A stretch of DNA of 64,000 nucleotides from Paenibacillus sp. GTDB lineage: Bacteria; Bacillota; Bacilli; Paenibacillales; Paenibacillaceae. The stretch lies in assembly GCA_031254035.1 (NCBI GenBank), contig JAIRVF010000127.1, positions 1 to 64,000 of the forward strand, in the 5' to 3' direction. This document shows, in pieces, positions 1-8,465 of this stretch. The notes below the pieces were generated by a model, which was not told where the DNA came from, did not search any database, and saw only the letters and a program-made list of their open reading frames with translations. The stretch's first letter is position 1, and each line of letters starts with the position of its first letter. A program made the translations under genes and the position numbers.

Positions 1-1
1 A

Positions 2-196
2 AACTTATGTACAAGCACTCTAACGCCATTTTACTTTTTATATGAAGAACCTAGCAGTTTAATAGAAAAAATTGAAAACATCCGTAAGGAATTGATAAAG
101 GTTGTCAACGAAAAGAGGAGTTTAACAGACGAAGCGGTATTAAAATTAAGTCAAGAGTTAGACATCTATCTTTTAGAGTGCCAGAAAAGGAAATAA
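2..196 (+). CDS. Spo0E-family aspartyl-phosphate phosphatase, 5' end outside window
   Basis: The frame is open from the window edge to TAA at 194-196, and I see no convincing in-frame start, so the beginning probably lies upstream. The readable end is a short helical hairpin containing LIEKIENIRKEL and then LSQELDIYLLE. The SQELD motif is the hallmark of the Spo0E/Rap-independent phosphatases, which remove phosphate from Spo0A-P and so delay sporulation. The product is small, as usual for this family, and cytoplasmic. The family is assigned from the motif alone; which phosphorelay protein it acts on is not visible. Confidence 0.7.
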   Translation, partial: NLCTSTLTPFYFLYEEPSSLIEKIENIRKELIKVVNEKRSLTDEAVLKLSQELDIYLLECQKRK

Positions 197-292
197 GCCG
201 TAGATCAAGAGGTTTTGTGTTTTTCATCTCTTGTAGGGAACCACAAAAACGGATAAAATGGGTATTACAAAACCATAAGGGAGGGCCCGCCC

Positions 293-475
293 ATGTCCGA
301 AAACAAAGATCCACAAAAGGTCAATCTGGCTGATGCGATACGCGCAAAGCTGGATCAGAAAAAACAGCAGAACCAATTTAAGCCGGGCGGATTTCAAGGA
401 AATTCCCCGCAAGCGATGAAAAGCCAAAACAATAAAAAGCCAAATAATCAGCGCCGCCGCACCGGCGGTTCATGA
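293..475 (+). CDS. small basic hydrophilic protein of unknown function
   Basis: A 60-residue product that starts at ATG behind a GGGAGG-type site. It is rich in Lys, Gln, Asn and Arg, ends in a basic RRRTGG tail and has no hydrophobic segment or cysteines, so it is probably a soluble, perhaps partly disordered, nucleic-acid-associated or sporulation-type protein. I do not recognise the family. It stands alone between the Spo0E-like gene and a bidirectional terminator. The good ribosome site and clean spacing support a real gene; the function is unknown. Confidence 0.65.
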   Translation: MSENKDPQKVNLADAIRAKLDQKKQQNQFKPGGFQGNSPQAMKSQNNKKPNNQRRRTGGS

Positions 476-589
476 TTTGCATTCAATGATTTTGGCCGAA
501 AAATAATTCCACAAAGTGACGTGTAGCCTTTGAAGCTTATTCCGATTACTTTGCGGGGACCCCGGAAGTTTATACTTTCTGGTATCGCA

Positions 590-628
590 AAAAAAGCTGC
601 TTCCCCTTGCCGGGAAAGCAGCTTTTTT
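590..628. terminator. bidirectional rho-independent terminator
   Basis: An AAAAAAGCTGCTT arm and an AAGCAGCTTTTTT arm flank a short loop. It serves the small + gene before it and the ABC-F gene on the minus strand, which converge here. Confidence 0.85.
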
Positions 629-647
629 CTATGTTGCAGCCGGGTTC

Positions 648-2273
648 TTACAGGCCGTCTGGATACATTTTTTCACGTAGCGCCTTGACCTCTTCGCTCT
701 CAAGGTACTCGTCATAGCTCATCGACTTATCGATAACACCTGTCGGCGTAATCTCGATGATTCGGTTGGCAATCGTCTGAATGAATTGATGGTCATGCGA
801 AGTGAACAGAATCGTTCCGTCAAAATCGATGAGTCCATTATTCAGTGCTGTGATTGATTCCAAGTCCAAGTGGTTGGTAGGTTCGTCAAGCAGCAGCACG
901 TTTGCACCATTCAACATCATTTTGGAAAGCATGCAGCGTACTTTCTCGCCCCCTGAGAGGACGCTGGCTTTCTTCAAGGCTTCTTCCCCGGAGAAAAGCA
1001 TCCGGCCCAAGAATCCACGCAAGAAGGTTTCATCCTGATCCTTGGAAAATTGGCGCAGCCATTCGACCAGGTTCAGATCCACCCCGTCGAAATATTCCGA
1101 GTTGTCTTTCGGGAAATACGCTTGAGTTGTGGTTACGCCCCAAGAGAATTCACCCGCTTCGGCTTCGGAGCGTCCCATCAATACTTCAAACAATGTCGAC
1201 TTCGGCAGGCCGTTTGGTCCGACGAGCGCAATCTTATCGCCTTTGTTCACCACAAAGCTCAAATCGTCAAGCACCTTCTGGCCTTCCACCGATTTGGTGA
1301 GACGATCCACCGTCAGCAACTGCTTACCGGCTTCGCGCTCCGGTTTGAAGTTGATGAACGGATATTTACGGTTTGAAGGACGAAGATCGTCCAGCGTAAT
1401 TTTGTCGAGCTGTTTCTTACGGGATGTAGCCTGCTTCGATTTGGAAGCGTTCGCCGAGAAGCGCTGTATAAATGCCTGCAGCTCCTTGATCTTCTCTTCC
1501 TTCTTCTTGTTGGCATCCCGCTGGAGCTCAAGCGCCAGCTTACTGGATTCATACCAGAAGTCGTAGTTGCCGACATACATTTGAATTTTGCCAAAATCGA
1601 TATCCGCAATATGCGTACATACCTTGTTCAGGAAGTGACGGTCATGGGATACAACAATGACGGTGCCTTCATAATCCATCAAGAAGTTTTCCAGCCATTG
1701 AATCGATTCAAGATCCAAGTGGTTGGTAGGCTCATCAAGCAGCAGATTGTTCGGACGGCCGAACAAAGCCTGGGCCAAGAGAACGCGTACCTTCTCGTTG
1801 CCACTCAGCTCTTCCATCTTCTTGTCATGCATCTCGCGCGAAATACCGAGACCGATCAAGAGTGCAGCCGCATCGGGTTCTGCGTCCCAGCCGTTCAGCT
1901 CGGCAAATTCGCCTTCAAGTTCACCCGCACGCAAACCATCTTCTTCAGAGAAATCGGCTTTGGCGTACAAGGCATCCTTTTCTTTCATAATGTCATATAG
2001 ACGGTTGTGTCCCATAATAACGGTCTCGAGAACCGGATATTCGTCATATTCAAAATGGTTCTGCTTCAGGACGGCCATCCGTTCGCCCGGTGTCATATGA
2101 ACATCGCCGATGTTGGCTTCGATCTCTCCGGACAAAATTTTGAGGAAGGTCGATTTACCGGCGCCGTTGGCACCGATCAGACCGTAGCAGTTGCCCGCTG
2201 TAAATTTTATATTCACATCTTCAAAAAGTGCGCGCTTTCCGTAACGGAGCGTCACGCCGCTTGTACTGATCAT
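648..2273 (-). CDS. ykpA: ABC-F family ATPase, YkpA/YbiT type
   Basis: This 541-residue soluble protein has two ATP-binding domains and no membrane segments, which is the ABC-F layout; such proteins act on ribosomes. Domain 1 has Walker A GANGAGKST near residues 34-42, a signature LSGNE and Walker B LLLDEPTNHLD. A charged linker near residues 250-300 (KKKEEKIKELQ) is the P-site tRNA-interaction linker. Domain 2 has LSGGEKVR and a second DEPTNHLD, but its Walker A reads GPNGLPKST, with Pro in place of the Gly before Lys. Length and order match Bacillus YkpA, whose second Walker A is also degenerate as I recall it. The specific ribosomal role of YkpA is not known to me. Confidence 0.92.
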   Translation of the reverse strand: MISTSGVTLRYGKRALFEDVNIKFTAGNCYGLIGANGAGKSTFLKILSGEIEANIGDVHMTPGERMAVLKQNHFEYDEYPVLETVIMGHNRLYDIMKEKDALYAKADFSEEDGLRAGELEGEFAELNGWDAEPDAAALLIGLGISREMHDKKMEELSGNEKVRVLLAQALFGRPNNLLLDEPTNHLDLESIQWLENFLMDYEGTVIVVSHDRHFLNKVCTHIADIDFGKIQMYVGNYDFWYESSKLALELQRDANKKKEEKIKELQAFIQRFSANASKSKQATSRKKQLDKITLDDLRPSNRKYPFINFKPEREAGKQLLTVDRLTKSVEGQKVLDDLSFVVNKGDKIALVGPNGLPKSTLFEVLMGRSEAEAGEFSWGVTTTQAYFPKDNSEYFDGVDLNLVEWLRQFSKDQDETFLRGFLGRMLFSGEEALKKASVLSGGEKVRCMLSKMMLNGANVLLLDEPTNHLDLESITALNNGLIDFDGTILFTSHDHQFIQTIANRIIEITPTGVIDKSMSYDEYLESEEVKALREKMYPDGL

Positions 2274-2309
2274 TAAGCATTACCATCCCTTTCACATAGG
2301 CTTCAGAAC

Positions 2310-2318
2310 ATTATAGCA
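2310..2318 (-). promoter_or_regulatory. extended -10 element for ykpA
   Basis: On the minus strand the sequence TGCTATAAT lies about 40 bases before the ATG of the ABC-F gene. It is an extended -10 with a consensus hexamer; the -35 region is poor. Confidence 0.5.
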
Positions 2319-2319
2319 T

Positions 2320-2377
2320 AAAAAAAGGGTCTTATCGACGTATCTTCACAGAAGATATGAAGCATACAGACCCCCTT
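2320..2377 (-). terminator. rho-independent terminator just upstream of ykpA
   Basis: Read on the minus strand, an outer stem AGACCC/GGGTCT is followed by a run of seven T, with an inner stem TATCTTC/GAAGATA. It lies only a few bases before the ykpA -10 element. The simple reading is that it ends transcription from the metallo-hydrolase gene upstream. Confidence 0.7.
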
Positions 2378-2431
2378 GAACTATTCCAATAATAACCTTA
2401 GCGAGAAAAGGGATCTGCTCTGGTATACAAA

Positions 2432-2731
2432 GTGAAATTGACGCCCAGTTTTCCCCGGACCAGCATAAGCATTCATGCGGTTCACTTGCTAAAGCCTGCT
2501 CATTATGGAAACTACGATACTTATGAAGGTTTTGCCTTTATTGCCAATAAGATTAGCTGGAGGTTCAAACTTTATCCGACGCCCGAAGTGGATAGTCCAA
2601 CCTGGGCAGGCAGGATTGATGATATAACCGCGCCATTGGAGGATAGCAAAATAGAAGTTCGTCTTTCAAACTCTAAAACAGGCACACTAGGACCGGCTGT
2701 TTTAAGTAGTAGTTATCGTTTATGTAAATGA
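2432..2731 (+). CDS. doubtful ORF, hypothetical or gene remnant
   Basis: A 99-codon frame starts at GTG without a recognisable ribosome site and overlaps the 3' end of the opposite hydrolase gene by a few bases. The frame is open back to 2402. The protein has a plausible soluble composition (aromatic, charged, NKISWRFKLYPTPEVD) but I do not recognise it. It fills an otherwise empty 340-bp gap, so it may be a decayed fragment. No promoter or + strand terminator is visible. Confidence 0.25.
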   Translation: MKLTPSFPRTSISIHAVHLLKPAHYGNYDTYEGFAFIANKISWRFKLYPTPEVDSPTWAGRIDDITAPLEDSKIEVRLSNSKTGTLGPAVLSSSYRLCK

Positions 2732-3697
2732 TGCCTTGTTAACTCGCAGCGTTTCCCCGTATTTCAGAACCTGAATGCGCTCCGCCACAATACCAAGCCG
2801 CTCCCGTTCCGCCTCCATCCGGTCCAGTGCCTCCTGCGCTGTATCATCCGCTAAACGGAACGTGCCGTAATGCATCGGAATCATCGTCCCCGCCCGGACA
2901 TCCAGGAAGGCCTGCAGAGCCTCTTCAGGATTGACATGTTGCGTGGACATAAACCACTCCGGCTCATATGCTCCGATCGGCATCATCGCGACATCAATCT
3001 GATATCGGCTTCCGATCTCCTTAAAGCCTGGAAAATACCCGCTGTCCCCCGCAAAATAGAGGTTCGACGGCAGCAGCTTTGCTTCTTCCATTGAAGTAAG
3101 ATTCACGACATTCGTAGGTTCGAGGACATAACCGCCCCAATGTGAGGTGTTCATGTCAAACAGGGTACGACGCGTCCAATGCTGCGTGGGTACGAAGGAT
3201 ATTCTCACATTCCGGATGACAGTATGCTCCCACCACCCCAGCTCGATGCAATTGTGGAATCCTTGGCGGATCATTTTCGGACGCAGACCTGTCGGTACAA
3301 CCAGCAGTGTTTCTGGACGGTACAGCTTTCGGATAGAAGCCAAGTGCAGATGATCGTAATGGGAATGCGAGATCAAAATGACATCGACGGGAGGCATATC
3401 GCGAATGCCAATCCCCGGCTCCCCCATTCTACGGTCCAAGCCCATCCGTTTGGCCCAGACTGGATCAGTCAGTATATTCATCCCTTCATATTGAATCAGA
3501 AATGTCGAATGTCCGATCCAGGTAATGGACGTATCCAGACGGTTCGCATGCAAGTACTCAAGCTCAGGAACTGCGTTTGACACAAGGTAGGAACAATCTT
3601 TTATCTTCTCTCTCCGTTCCCGGCGCCACTGTTTAAACTCCTTTACGGTATGGCCTGTACTGACATTATTCATGTTGCTGAAGCGAATTTTGGGCAA
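2720..3697 (-). CDS. metallo-beta-lactamase-fold hydrolase (NAPE-PLD/UlaG-like, COG2220 type)
   Basis: A 325-residue cytoplasmic hydrolase. The zinc motif HSHYDH sits at residues 111-116, preceded by WIGHSTFLIQYEG, and is followed by FAGDSGYF and a late MHYGTF histidine, the usual ligand order of the NAPE-PLD-like branch. The start is TTG at 3697 because AGGAGGGG lies eight bases before it; the next ATG at codon 9 has no such site. The natural substrate cannot be told from sequence; relatives cleave phosphodiester or lactone bonds. It is a single-gene unit with the terminator at 2320-2377 downstream. Confidence 0.82.
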   Translation of the reverse strand: MPKIRFSNMNNVSTGHTVKEFKQWRRERREKIKDCSYLVSNAVPELEYLHANRLDTSITWIGHSTFLIQYEGMNILTDPVWAKRMGLDRRMGEPGIGIRDMPPVDVILISHSHYDHLHLASIRKLYRPETLLVVPTGLRPKMIRQGFHNCIELGWWEHTVIRNVRISFVPTQHWTRRTLFDMNTSHWGGYVLEPTNVVNLTSMEEAKLLPSNLYFAGDSGYFPGFKEIGSRYQIDVAMMPIGAYEPEWFMSTQHVNPEEALQAFLDVRAGTMIPMHYGTFRLADDTAQEALDRMEAERERLGIVAERIQVLKYGETLRVNKASFT

Positions 3698-3808
3698 GAA
3701 CTTCCCCTCCTACTCATACAAGCCGTTTGCTCCATTTTACCCTGAACAAACCCCTATGTACCAGTGGCCGTAGGAAGATGAACGATACCTCTTTGCAGCA
3801 CATAAAAG

Positions 3809-3913
3809 TTACTCATCCTGGGGATCTTTGTATTTTGCGATGTAGACAACCAGAAACAGAATCGATGCGACCACAATCCCCATCGGTGCAATGAATATGA
3901 TGAAACTTTCCAT
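3809..3913 (-). CDS. cydS: cytochrome bd oxidase small subunit, CydS-like
   Basis: A 34-residue single-pass membrane protein, beginning MESFIIFIAPMGIVV and ending in a charged KYKDPQDE tail. Its start lies six bases after the cydB stop, and an AAAGGATG ribosome site sits inside the cydB end. In the Geobacillus bd oxidase structure a third subunit, CydS, of about this size and with an early APM sequence sits beside CydA, and this product has the same size, place and APM element. It probably stabilises the heme-bearing subunit. It is too short for most gene callers. The assignment rests on position and the short motif. Confidence 0.8.
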   Translation of the reverse strand: MESFIIFIAPMGIVVASILFLVVYIAKYKDPQDE

Positions 3914-3919
3914 GGGCCT

Positions 3920-4951
3920 TCATCCTTTCTTGGCAGAACCGCCGCGAACATATTTGGCGTCGAACAGAAACAGGCGCATGAGCAAAACCAGTGACGGGAC
4001 AAGTACGATCAGCCCCAGCCCAAATACCGTTATCAGAGCAATCGCCATCGTGTCATTCGTGAAATTCTCGTAAATATTGATTTGCTTGTACAAAACATAG
4101 GGCAGATGGGAGCGCCCGTATCCGAACCAGGCAAACGCGAATTGCAGCATGACCATGATAAAAGACCAACCCAAACGTCCCTTGCTCCAGACCAGATACA
4201 CAGCGATCAAAAAGCAGACGAACGAAGCCACGAACATCCACGCATGATTGAGCATGCCCTGAAAATGCTCTGGATTTTGCCGGTTAATTTCAAAAAAAGC
4301 GAGCAGCGATGCCGCAATTGTCGGACCGCTCCATGCCAGGGCATACCGCCGCAAAATTTCAAAAGCCTCATCATCCCCACTCTTCTTCGCATAAAAGCTT
4401 AAAAACATGGCAGATATGTACAGCACGCTGACTAGAGCAAGCAAAATAACGGACCAGGTATACGGATTCGTGAAAAATCCGGCCCAGTTCATCACCACTT
4501 TGTCATTCTGTACCGAAATAATACCCCCTTCGGAAATCGCAAGGATGGTCGACAGTGCAGCCGGAATCAGGATCCCCGTCGCCCCGTACAAAGCCATGTA
4601 CACCTTGTTGTTTTCCTTGCTGCTGCCGTAGGTGTTGAAGGCATAATACCCCCCGCGGATTGCCAGCAAAACGATGACCAGACTACCGGGGACAAGCAAG
4701 GCCGTACCGTAGTAATAAGCGACATCGGGAAAAAATCCGATCAACCCGATATAAAAGAACACCAGAAAGACATTCGTGACCTCCCACACCGGTGACAAAT
4801 AGCGCTGAATGATGTTATGGACCCTGTTTCCGTGCCCAAGCGCCACGCTGTAGAAGCTGAAGAAACCCGCACCGAAGTCAATGGAAGCGACGATCATATA
4901 TCCGAACAAAAATACCCACAACACCGTAATCCCTACGAGTTGATAGCTCAC
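3920..4951 (-). CDS. cydB: cytochrome bd ubiquinol/menaquinol oxidase subunit II
   Basis: A 343-residue polytopic membrane protein with about nine hydrophobic helices and the early FGYMIVASIDFGAGFFS segment typical of CydB. With CydA it forms the bd-type terminal oxidase, which reduces oxygen with menaquinol electrons without pumping protons. The start is GTG at 4951, behind GGGGGAGG; it overlaps the cydA stop by four bases, so the two are translationally coupled. Sequence and length resemble the Bacillus YthB branch. Confidence 0.93.
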   Translation of the reverse strand: MSYQLVGITVLWVFLFGYMIVASIDFGAGFFSFYSVALGHGNRVHNIIQRYLSPVWEVTNVFLVFFYIGLIGFFPDVAYYYGTALLVPGSLVIVLLAIRGGYYAFNTYGSSKENNKVYMALYGATGILIPAALSTILAISEGGIISVQNDKVVMNWAGFFTNPYTWSVILLALVSVLYISAMFLSFYAKKSGDDEAFEILRRYALAWSGPTIAASLLAFFEINRQNPEHFQGMLNHAWMFVASFVCFLIAVYLVWSKGRLGWSFIMVMLQFAFAWFGYGRSHLPYVLYKQINIYENFTNDTMAIALITVFGLGLIVLVPSLVLLMRLFLFDAKYVRGGSAKKG

Positions 4952-6294
4952 TTATGACCTCCCCCTTCCATTCCCAGCGACTTGATCTCTTCCATCGCAT
5001 CTTTATTGCGGAACAGTTTACCCAGTACCCTGACGCAGGATAGGCATAATACGGTATATAAAATAATGAACAGCACCAGCATCCAGCCTACATAATTCGA
5101 AGTTGTCGCCGCTTCCGCTGTCTTCATGTATCCGCGCAGAATCCACGGCTGGCGTCCAACCTCCGTATACATCCATCCCGCCTCAATTGCTGCAAAGGAC
5201 AGCGGCCCTAGCGTCATAATCCCGATCAGCAGCCATTTCGGATATGCTTTCGTGCCTGAAAACCATCTGCGGAGTATATACAAGAGTGGAATCAATACTA
5301 ACAGGCTACCAATCGCAACCATCGAGTCAAAATAATAATGGATTGAAAGCGGCGGACGTTCGTCCTGTGGAAAATCATTCAATCCAATCACCTCCGTATC
5401 CGGCCAATCGCCCGCGAGAATGCTGAGGGCATAAGGGATTTTGAGCGCGTACCGGACTTTGTTATCCTCCCCCAACACGCCGCCAAACACCAGAGTCGCA
5501 TAAGGCTGGGTGTCAAAATGCCACTCTCCAGCAGCCAGCTTCTCCGGCTGATATTTGGCCAGATATTTTCCGGAGAAGTCGCCAACAATGGCTGTCGCGA
5601 CGGCAAACACGAAGGTGGAGACCATCGTTAGCTTCAGCGCTTTTTTGAAATAGACATGCCGCCTTCCTCGCAACATGCTGTAAGCTGCAATGCCCCCAAG
5701 GACACCCGCACACAGCGTATAGGCCGAGACAAGCACATGGGCCACCTTGGTAGGTGTAGCTGTATTGAACATGGCCTCAATAGGATGAATATTCGTCAGA
5801 ACGCCATCCGCCAGCGTAAAGCCCTGCGGCGCGTTCATAAAGCCATTCACCATCGTGATGAACATCGCAGATGCCGACGAACCTAAAGCGACCGGAATCA
5901 GAAGCGACAGATGGGTTAATTTATTTTTGAAACGGTCCCAGGTATACAGATAGATTCCGAGAAAAATAGCTTCCACAAAAAAGGCGAAGGTCTCCATAAA
6001 CAGCGGCAGCGCGATCGCTTGACCCGCCACGCGCATAAACGTCGGCCAAAGCAAACTAAGCTGCAGCCCGATCGAGGTTCCAGTTACGACACCCACAGCC
6101 ACCGTAATGACGAAACCCCGCGCCCAGCGGCGCGCCATAAGCGTATAATGCGTATCATTCGCACGGATTCCCCTCCACTCTGCCAGCGCAATCATGACCG
6201 GAATTCCGACACCCAGCGACGCAAAAATAATATGAACGAACAAGGTAAGTCCGGTCAAAAACCTGCTCAATAGCACGGGATCAAGGGATAACAT
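4948..6294 (-). CDS. cydA: cytochrome bd oxidase subunit I
   Basis: A 448-residue membrane protein with the CydA landmarks: LSRFLTGLTLFVHIIFA at the N-terminus (heme-ligand His), a GWMYTEVGRQPW quinol-site motif in the C-terminal third and multiple helices. The Q-loop is short, as in Firmicutes. It carries hemes b558, b595 and d. It lies in an operon with cydB and cydS downstream and a 36-codon membrane-protein gene upstream. The ATG start has only a weak purine-rich site, which may mean coupling to upstream translation. It is the low-oxygen or stress-time terminal oxidase of the cell. Confidence 0.94.
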   Translation of the reverse strand: MLSLDPVLLSRFLTGLTLFVHIIFASLGVGIPVMIALAEWRGIRANDTHYTLMARRWARGFVITVAVGVVTGTSIGLQLSLLWPTFMRVAGQAIALPLFMETFAFFVEAIFLGIYLYTWDRFKNKLTHLSLLIPVALGSSASAMFITMVNGFMNAPQGFTLADGVLTNIHPIEAMFNTATPTKVAHVLVSAYTLCAGVLGGIAAYSMLRGRRHVYFKKALKLTMVSTFVFAVATAIVGDFSGKYLAKYQPEKLAAGEWHFDTQPYATLVFGGVLGEDNKVRYALKIPYALSILAGDWPDTEVIGLNDFPQDERPPLSIHYYFDSMVAIGSLLVLIPLLYILRRWFSGTKAYPKWLLIGIMTLGPLSFAAIEAGWMYTEVGRQPWILRGYMKTAEAATTSNYVGWMLVLFIILYTVLCLSCVRVLGKLFRNKDAMEEIKSLGMEGGGHK

Positions 6295-6333
6295 CTTCTC
6301 TTAACCGCCCTTCCTCAGCATTTTTCATACGTT

Positions 6334-6444
6334 TTATCCAAAATAGTCCACATATCGTAAAAGACCTTTGACAGCCCCGTAAAGGCATACTGCAGCCACG
6401 ATGACACAGACCGCCGCCAACATCTTCTCTTGTTTACCGATCAT
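6334..6444 (-). CDS. small single-pass membrane protein leading the cyd operon
   Basis: A 36-residue reading frame, MIGKQEKMLAAVCVIV onwards, has one transmembrane helix, two cysteines and a basic/aromatic tail, and is preceded by a perfect AGGAGG at good spacing. It ends 39 bases before the cydA start on the same strand and has no separate terminator, so it is probably cotranscribed. I do not recognise a family. Position suggests an accessory or assembly peptide of the bd oxidase, or a leader that tunes cydA translation. Confidence 0.55.
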   Translation of the reverse strand: MIGKQEKMLAAVCVIVAAVCLYGAVKGLLRYVDYFG

Positions 6445-6619
6445 CTTGGCGAACCTCCTGGGTTCGGTATTTTCCGCAGCCTAGTTATACTCTTATACAG
6501 TTTGGCTTAAAAATCCCTTTCATATCCAAAGAGTTTTTTGTTAGGCGCAAACTAAGGTACAATATAATGAGATAAAATAGAGCTTAAGACCGCAGGTGAT
6601 TAAGGAGGTTATCTTTTCA

Positions 6620-7756
6620 ATGAAAATTAAATTCATAGAGCCGACACCGAGTCCGAACTCCATGAAACTTCATCTCGACGAGAGCCTGGAGCCTGGAATC
6701 CGCAAAACATATACGTTTGACAATGAACGTTCCGCCCCTGCCTGGATCCGGGAAATGCTGCATATCGACGGTGTGAAAAGCGTATTCCATACGCTTGATT
6801 TTGTGGCGCTCGAACGCAAAGGCAGCGCCGACTGGTCGGTAATCCTGGGCGAGGTGCAGGATCGCTTCGGTCAGGAAGGCATGAAAAGTGCCCTGCTGGA
6901 GGATGAGGCAGGGGCTACTGGCCATTTTGGTGAAGCCGAGGTGCTGGTGCAGTTCTTCCGCGGCATTCCGATGCAGATCCGCGTCAAATCCGGCACGCAG
7001 GAGGAGCGGGTGGCGCTGTCTAAACGGTTTACGGAAGCAGTTATGGAAGTCGCAGCCGCAACCTTGATCAAAGAGCGGAAATTGAAGGATTATGGAGTCC
7101 GATACGGCGAGCTTCAGGAGATCGCCAAGGAAGTCGAACAGGAGCTCGAGGCTGCATTTCCGGAGGATCGTCTCAAACAGGTGATCCAGCAGGCGATTGC
7201 CCATGGGGCAAGCAGCGAGGAATTCAAGGAAGAACGCCGCGAAATGAGCGGCGAAGAGCTTCGCGAAGCTATGAACAGCGCAGATTGGCGTGTGCGTTAT
7301 GCCGCACTCGATGGCATGTCGCCGGTCGAAGAGCATCTTCCGCTAATCCGAAAGGCGCTGCATGATGAGAAAATGCAAACCCGCCGCCTTGCGGTTGTAT
7401 ACCTTGGCGATCTGCGTACGACGGAAGCGATGGAACTGCTTTATGCGGCATTAAAGGACAGCTCGCCAACTGTACGCCGTACAGCCGGGGACACCCTATC
7501 GGATATCGGAGACCCGGCGGCTACCCCTGCGATGCAAGCTTTGCTTAAGGACAGCAGTAAAATTGTACGCTGGCGCGCTGCACGGTTTCTTTATGAAGTT
7601 GGGACGGAAGATGCAAAAGAAGCACTTGAGGAGGCCGTCAATGATCCCGAGTTTGAAGTCAGCCTCCAGGCGCGGATGGCACTTGAGCGGATCGAATCTG
7701 GGGAACAGGCGGCCGGAACTGTATGGCAGCAAATGGCCAAACGCGATCGTTCTTAA
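6620..7756 (+). CDS. ypgR: conserved virulence factor C (CvfC)/YpgR-like HEAT-repeat protein
   Basis: A 378-residue soluble protein. The first ~85 residues (FIEPTPSPNSMKLHLDE) form the Nfu/NifU N-terminal-like domain, a middle part is unassigned, and residues from about 220 on are HEAT-like repeats (DWRVRYAALDGM, MQTRRLAVVYLGDL, PTVRRTAGDTLSDIG). This is the layout of staphylococcal CvfC and Bacillus YpgR, and length agrees with the latter. I chose ATG 6620 because AGGAGG lies at 6603-6608; an in-frame GTG at 6596 has no site. The molecular role is unknown; the HEAT array suggests protein binding and the NifU-like part hints at iron-sulfur trafficking. Confidence 0.85.
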   Translation: MKIKFIEPTPSPNSMKLHLDESLEPGIRKTYTFDNERSAPAWIREMLHIDGVKSVFHTLDFVALERKGSADWSVILGEVQDRFGQEGMKSALLEDEAGATGHFGEAEVLVQFFRGIPMQIRVKSGTQEERVALSKRFTEAVMEVAAATLIKERKLKDYGVRYGELQEIAKEVEQELEAAFPEDRLKQVIQQAIAHGASSEEFKEERREMSGEELREAMNSADWRVRYAALDGMSPVEEHLPLIRKALHDEKMQTRRLAVVYLGDLRTTEAMELLYAALKDSSPTVRRTAGDTLSDIGDPAATPAMQALLKDSSKIVRWRAARFLYEVGTEDAKEALEEAVNDPEFEVSLQARMALERIESGEQAAGTVWQQMAKRDRS

Positions 7757-7867
7757 GTAAAAAATACGGTCCTCCAAATGTTACTTGCAAAAAAACGAAA
7801 ACCTTAAACAACGGCCTTATGATGGTGCAACCCATTGATAGCCGCCGCCTGTTTCCATATATATCTA

Positions 7868-7896
7868 TTGCCAGGCGGTAGGCATTGCTTTACTAT
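7868..7896 (+). promoter_or_regulatory. probable promoter of the lysine riboswitch-lysP unit
   Basis: TTGCCA, a 17-base spacer and TACTAT lie about 50 bases before the first riboswitch helix. The 190 bases before the riboswitch show nothing else besides this. Confidence 0.4.
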
Positions 7897-7947
7897 ATAA
7901 ACGAATATAAATGAATAAAATACTCAAAGATAACCTCATTCTGCAAA

Positions 7948-8141
7948 GGTGAGGTAGAGGTTGCGAAAGCGATGAGTAGCTGCTAAGGAGGCGTAATGGA
8001 CCGCCGGTGATCTGCAGTGAAGGGCGCTTTCGCCGAAGTGTGCGTATCCGTCCTTAAGATCCGCATGCTGGGGCTGTACCCGAAAGGGACAGAACTGTCG
8101 CGGCTTATGGCATTTGCCAGGCCGTGGTGAGCTATCTTTCA
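7948..8141 (+). ncRNA. lysine riboswitch (L box)
   Basis: The leader contains the conserved L-box blocks in order: GGTGAGGTAGAGGTTGCGA, GAGTAGCTGCTAAGGAGG, GAAGGGCGCTTTCGCCGAAG, then GGGGCTGTACCCGAAAGGG and GGTGAGCTATC. This RNA binds L-lysine and, in Bacillota, favours the terminator helix when lysine is plentiful. An intrinsic terminator follows at 8181-8212, and the next gene encodes a lysine-type permease, which fits the function. A repeat element separates the terminator from the gene. Confidence 0.93.
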
Positions 8142-8180
8142 TGGATGCACGGATGCGGAAGCCAGAGGACTATAATTATG

Positions 8181-8212
8181 CCCGCAGGAACTCCATACCT
8201 GCGGGCTTTTTT
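8181..8212 (+). terminator. lysine-riboswitch-controlled terminator
   Basis: A CCCGCAGG/CCTGCGGG stem with a nine-base loop is followed by CTTTTTT. It sits 40 bases after the L box and is the expression platform for transcription attenuation. Confidence 0.9.
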
Positions 8213-8251
8213 GGACTGGCGATCCCCTTCCATGATCGGCAACATTGCTTT

Positions 8252-8436
8252 AAGTGCGTGTTCAAAAAGGTCGGTTTTCAGCACCGAGAAAATTGAATGA
8301 AGCTAGGGACTGAGGAGCAGAGCGTACGTAGTGGGTACGTGAGCACCGGAAGGCCCGGCTGAGTTCAAGATTCGATGCCGAATCAGCTTCCCGATTTACT
8401 TCGTGATCAAAAGCGGACTTTTTGAACAACCTCTTA
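8252..8436 (+). repeat. 185-bp inverted-repeat-ended repeat element (copy A)
   Basis: The ends are GTGTTCAAAAAGG and GACTTTTTGAACAAC, an inverted pair. The whole stretch matches, in inverse orientation, the longer element at 50190-50485: shared blocks include TTTTCAGCACCGA, GAATGAAGCTAGGGACTGA, TAGTGGGTACGTGAGCACC and CTTCGTGATCAAAA. It has no coding capacity, so it is MITE-like. It lies between the riboswitch terminator and lysP, inside the lysP leader. Confidence 0.85.
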
Positions 8437-8465
8437 AAATCATCTTAGAAGGGAAGTTTTATGTT

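Noticed and set aside
2377-2720. Antibiotic-responsive attenuator for the ABC-F gene
   Set aside because: The terminator lies upstream of the ykpA -10, so it cannot attenuate transcripts from that promoter; no leader peptide was recognised.
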